From: Candidatus Latescibacterota bacterium | Lineage (GTDB): Bacteria > Latescibacterota > UBA2968 > UBA8231 | Direction of reading: 5' to 3' | NCBI GenBank assembly: GCA_003529325.1 | Contig: DPVW01000187.1 | Span: forward strand, 1 to 6,749 | DNA: 6,749 nucleotides | In this document: positions 4,669 through 6,749 of the stretch, one piece after another | How positions within the stretch are numbered: position 1 is the first letter of the stretch | Layout of the letters: each line of letters starts with the position of its first letter | Notes under the pieces: generated by a model | Databases searched by the model: none | What the model was told of the DNA's origin: nothing | The model's input: the letters and a program-made list of their open reading frames with translations, nothing else | Translations under genes and position numbers: made by a program

Positions 4669-6523
4669 TCGGTCGCGCGCGGATCTTCCCACCAACCTCT
4701 TCCGGCTCTGCCTGCTGGCTCTGCTGGCCGGTTGTGGCTCAGCCGATGCGCCGCAGGTGGCCGATCCCGTGGCGCTGACGGATCGGGACCGTGAGTCGTG
4801 GGATGTGCGGCTGCAACTGCACTCGACGACATCCGGGTCGGTCACCGTCGAGGCTCCCTTCGTCACAGACCACAGCGATGTTCAGCAGATGCGCGCCGAC
4901 AGTGGTGTGACCGTCACCCTCGCCGATTCTACGGGGGTGACCGCCACCTTCCTCAGCGCCCACCGACTGGTTGTCGATCATCGCAATCATACCGTCGCAC
5001 TGGCGGGTAGTGTCTCCGCTCATGCCCCCGCACGACAGGTGATGATGCGAGCGGACACCATGACTTGGGACCGAACAGCGGACCGACTCGACCTGCCCGC
5101 TGGCGCCGATGTCAATCTGTCCACGGGGCACCTTACGGCAAGACAACTCTCCGGGGGTAGCGATCTGGCCCAGTGGACGGTACAGGATGTGCAAAGCATC
5201 TTCCGCGACAGCTCCATGGAGGACGAGGTCGGCATCGACGGGCGGTCCGCCCATGTGCGCTCCGACGATGGGACGGTCATGGCAAATTTCGACAGTGTCC
5301 ACGCCCACTGGCGTGGGCGTGAAGTCCGCGCGGCGGAAGCCCACTATGATGGCAATCTCCACAGACTGTTTTTGAATGGCTCCGTCGTACTGCAGGACTC
5401 CGGGCGCCAGGTGCGTGCAGATACGGTCATATTGGACCTGTCTGCTCATCGCATCACCGCCCATGGCTCTGTGCGTGCCAGCGGGGACTTCCGCTTTGAA
5501 GCCGATGAACTGCTCGAGGATGAGTCCGGTCGTTGGACGGTGGTGGGCACCGACCTCTGGCTTGAGGTCGACGAACGCCGCCTCGAAGCAGGACGTATGA
5601 CGCTGTCCGCGGACACGGACACGATCACCGCCGCCGGGGGGGTGCGTGCCGTCGAAGAGGATCGCTCGATCCATGCCGATTCCCTGCGATTGACCCGAGC
5701 CGATCACCAACTCGTGGCAATCGGTGGGGTCCGTGTTATCGCCGGTGACGTGGAGGGTACGTTGCAGGCCGATTCCCTGCGTTCCACCGGCGAAGGTGGC
5801 CACGTGTTTCTATGGGGAGACGCACATCTACGGCGTCCCCGTGAGGGAGAGGATCTGATCCTGTCGGCGGACACATTACGACTCGATTCCGCTGAGGATC
5901 GACTGACGGGTCAGGGTGCCTTTGTACTGCGCTCGCCCCCACGGGTCGAAATGCGTGCAGACGTGGGGTCCTATCTCACGTCAGGGGATACGGCAACCCT
6001 GGAAGGACAGGTGGAGTTTCTCTACGACGCGCAAGAGTCGCACATCCGATTGTCAGCTGACACGTGTCATGTCGTACTCGACTCTGGTGACCCTGTCGCC
6101 ATCGACTGGCCCGGGGCGATGGGGGGGCAGTTGGTGGATGCCGAACAGACAACGTGGCTGCAGGCTCAGTCTGGGCACGGTGATCTCGTCGATGGTCGGC
6201 TCACTCGTCTGACCCTACAGGGGGCTGTAGAAGTCACGCATCGGGGCACGGGGGGACGATTGAGCCGCTTCACGGCGACTTCAATGGAACTCGATTATGG
6301 CGAGGATGGCGTGTTGCAACGTGTGCAGGCCGCTGGCGACGCCCTCGTGCGCACCCGTCTGCCGGAGGAAAAGGAGGGCGGCACATCCAGCAGGGCGTCG
6401 TTCAACGAGGTCAGTGGAGCGCGTCTGGAGGTCGATCTCGATGGCGGGGCGGTCATCGCTGTCCGTGTCCTGGAGTCAATCGAGGGACGTTTTGTCCCAG
6501 ATGACGACCGAGGGGGGGAATAA
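4637..6523 (+). CDS. lptC: Lipoprotein fusing an LptC domain to a long OstA/LptA-like repeat array
   Basis: This is a likely periplasmic component of the LPS transport bridge. Residues are numbered from the GTG at 4637; an ATG at 4646 (residue 4) is equally possible and neither has a clear SD. The gene overlaps pyrG by 32 or 23 bp, suggesting translational coupling. An arginine-rich N-region and hydrophobic LFRLCLLALLAGC end in a lipobox with Cys33, so it is a lipoprotein rather than having the transmembrane anchor of E. coli LptC. Residues about 55-190 have LptC architecture (MRADSGVTVTLADS, then AHRLVVDHRNHTVALAGSV, then MMRADTMTWDRTADRLDL). Residues about 190-620 are further ADTLRLD...ITAxGxVR-type beta repeats, as in LptA/OstA. 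LptC is normally about 190 aa and LptA about 185, so this 628-aa protein equals LptC plus nearly three LptA lengths. No separate lptA lies between it and lptB. The family call is secure; the single-chain bridge role is inferred. Confidence 0.85.
   Translation: MWLMRKPQRPDRSRADLPTNLFRLCLLALLAGCGSADAPQVADPVALTDRDRESWDVRLQLHSTTSGSVTVEAPFVTDHSDVQQMRADSGVTVTLADSTGVTATFLSAHRLVVDHRNHTVALAGSVSAHAPARQVMMRADTMTWDRTADRLDLPAGADVNLSTGHLTARQLSGGSDLAQWTVQDVQSIFRDSSMEDEVGIDGRSAHVRSDDGTVMANFDSVHAHWRGREVRAAEAHYDGNLHRLFLNGSVVLQDSGRQVRADTVILDLSAHRITAHGSVRASGDFRFEADELLEDESGRWTVVGTDLWLEVDERRLEAGRMTLSADTDTITAAGGVRAVEEDRSIHADSLRLTRADHQLVAIGGVRVIAGDVEGTLQADSLRSTGEGGHVFLWGDAHLRRPREGEDLILSADTLRLDSAEDRLTGQGAFVLRSPPRVEMRADVGSYLTSGDTATLEGQVEFLYDAQESHIRLSADTCHVVLDSGDPVAIDWPGAMGGQLVDAEQTTWLQAQSGHGDLVDGRLTRLTLQGAVEVTHRGTGGRLSRFTATSMELDYGEDGVLQRVQAAGDALVRTRLPEEKEGGTSSRASFNEVSGARLEVDLDGGAVIAVRVLESIEGRFVPDDDRGGE
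4799..5206 (+). other. LptC-like domain within the fusion lipoprotein
   Basis: This covers about residues 55-190 of the product. The run of alternating polar/hydrophobic strands, with RADSG, LSAHRLVVD, ALAGSVSA and MMRADTMTWD segments, follows the order seen in LptC proteins. In LptC this jellyroll receives LPS from the LptBFG transporter and passes it on. Boundaries are approximate. Confidence 0.65.
5045..6496 (+). repeat. About 13 degenerate ~30-residue OstA/LptA-type protein repeats
   Basis: At protein level, units begin near residues 137, 226, 258, 286, 315, 343, 374, 408, 437, 468, 505, 543 and 590. The clearest show R/xADxLxLD, then 6-8 polar residues, then ITAxGxVRxxxG. Examples are RADTVILDLSAHRITAHGSV, IHADSLRLTRADHQLVAIGG and SADTLRLDSAEDRLTGQG. 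Spacing is about 27-35 residues, apart from a gap at about 165-225. Each unit would supply about two beta strands of a continuous jellyroll. The repeats are diverged at DNA level, so they are ancient rather than a recent tandem expansion. Confidence 0.7.
6511..6518 (+). promoter_or_regulatory. Poly-G Shine-Dalgarno of lptB
   Basis: An AGGGGGGG run lies 8 nt before the GTG start of lptB and overlaps the last codons of the preceding gene. It is the only purine-rich SD candidate there and supports the GTG choice. Confidence 0.55.
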
Positions 6524-6526
6524 GAA

Positions 6527-6749
6527 GTGGCACTGCAGATCGAAACAATCGTCAAGACATACGGTCGTCGACGTGTCGTCGACGGGGTGTCACTGCGTGT
6601 CGATCCTGGTGAGATCGTCGGCCTGTTGGGCCCCAACGGGGCCGGCAAAACGACGACGTTCCACAGCATCACCGGTTTCGTCAGACCGGACAGTGGTGCC
6701 GTCCAGCTCGATGACGACGACCTGACCCGCCTGCCCATGTATCGGCGGG
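6527..6749 (+). CDS. lptB: LPS export ABC transporter ATPase LptB, N-terminal part (3' end outside window)
   Basis: LptB is the cytoplasmic ATPase that pairs with LptF and LptG to extract LPS from the inner membrane and push it along the LptC/LptA bridge. Seventy-four codons are present. Visible are the A-loop Tyr12 (KTYGRR), Walker [11 protein letters not shown] (residues 35-44), and [10 protein letters not shown] at the window edge. The latter matches the LptB-typical D-I/L-T-x-LPM-x-RRA segment and separates it from other branched-chain-type ABC ATPases. The Q-loop, signature and Walker B motifs lie outside the window. The start is GTG, four bases after the upstream TAA. This start is in the same frame as the upstream gene, with a single codon between stop and start. 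It is clearly co-transcribed with the lipoprotein gene. Confidence 0.93.
   Translation, partial: MALQIETIVKTYGRRRVVDGVSLRVDPGEIVGLLGPNGAGKTTTFHSITGFVRPDSGAVQLDDDDLTRLPMYRR

Noticed and set aside
4739..5803. 354-codon open frame antisense to the lipoprotein gene
   Set aside because: The plus strand encodes a lipobox and regular OstA/LptA repeats over the same stretch. The antisense translation has no recognisable features and is an effect of GC-rich codon structure.
6521..6529. In-frame arrangement of the lipoprotein gene stop (TAA) and the lptB start as possible readthrough fusion
   Set aside because: A fusion would join an exported periplasmic protein to a cytoplasmic ATPase without a membrane segment. 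lptB also has its own SD-like run and start codon.

Overview
The window comes from a GC-rich, Gram-negative (LPS-exporting) bacterium with a housekeeping gene set. No mobile element, CRISPR array, rRNA or tRNA is visible. The genes are smc, a small unknown ORF, a DUF2203 gene, gatC, a divergent pyrG, a large LptC/LptA-type lipoprotein and lptB. The Lpt genes show an outer membrane with LPS. DUF2203 and a lipoprotein LptC suggest a non-proteobacterial lineage, perhaps the FCB/Gemmatimonadota side of the tree, but I cannot place it more closely from sequence alone.

Layout. Positions 1-1573 (minus) hold the N-terminal 524 residues of the chromosome-condensation ATPase SMC. The gene starts at a TTG codon with a good Shine-Dalgarno (SD) sequence and a recognisable extended -10 promoter, and runs off the left edge just before the hinge. 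Positions 1574-1710 are the smc upstream region. Positions 1711-1968 (plus) carry an 85-aa unknown ORF whose 3' end overlaps, tail to tail, the DUF2203 gene (1939-2424, minus). A 118-bp divergent region follows, and from it the rightward cluster begins: gatC (2543-2830), then an intrinsic terminator-like hairpin directly abutting the SD of pyrG (2890-4668), then a 628-codon lipoprotein gene overlapping pyrG by 23-32 bp (to 6523), then lptB (6527 to the window end).

How the genes fit together. From pyrG rightward the cluster looks like one transcription unit. CTP synthase supplies CTP, which is needed for phospholipid synthesis and for activating Kdo for LPS. The lipoprotein and LptB are parts of the machine that carries LPS from the inner to the outer membrane.

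Most notable points. (1) The lipoprotein appears to fuse an LptC domain to about thirteen ~30-residue OstA/LptA-like beta repeats, which could form a single-chain periplasmic LPS bridge. (2) The CTP synthase is a divergent, longer form with a ~32-residue insertion in its glutaminase domain. (3) The terminator hairpin leaves no room for a separate pyrG promoter, which suggests attenuation.
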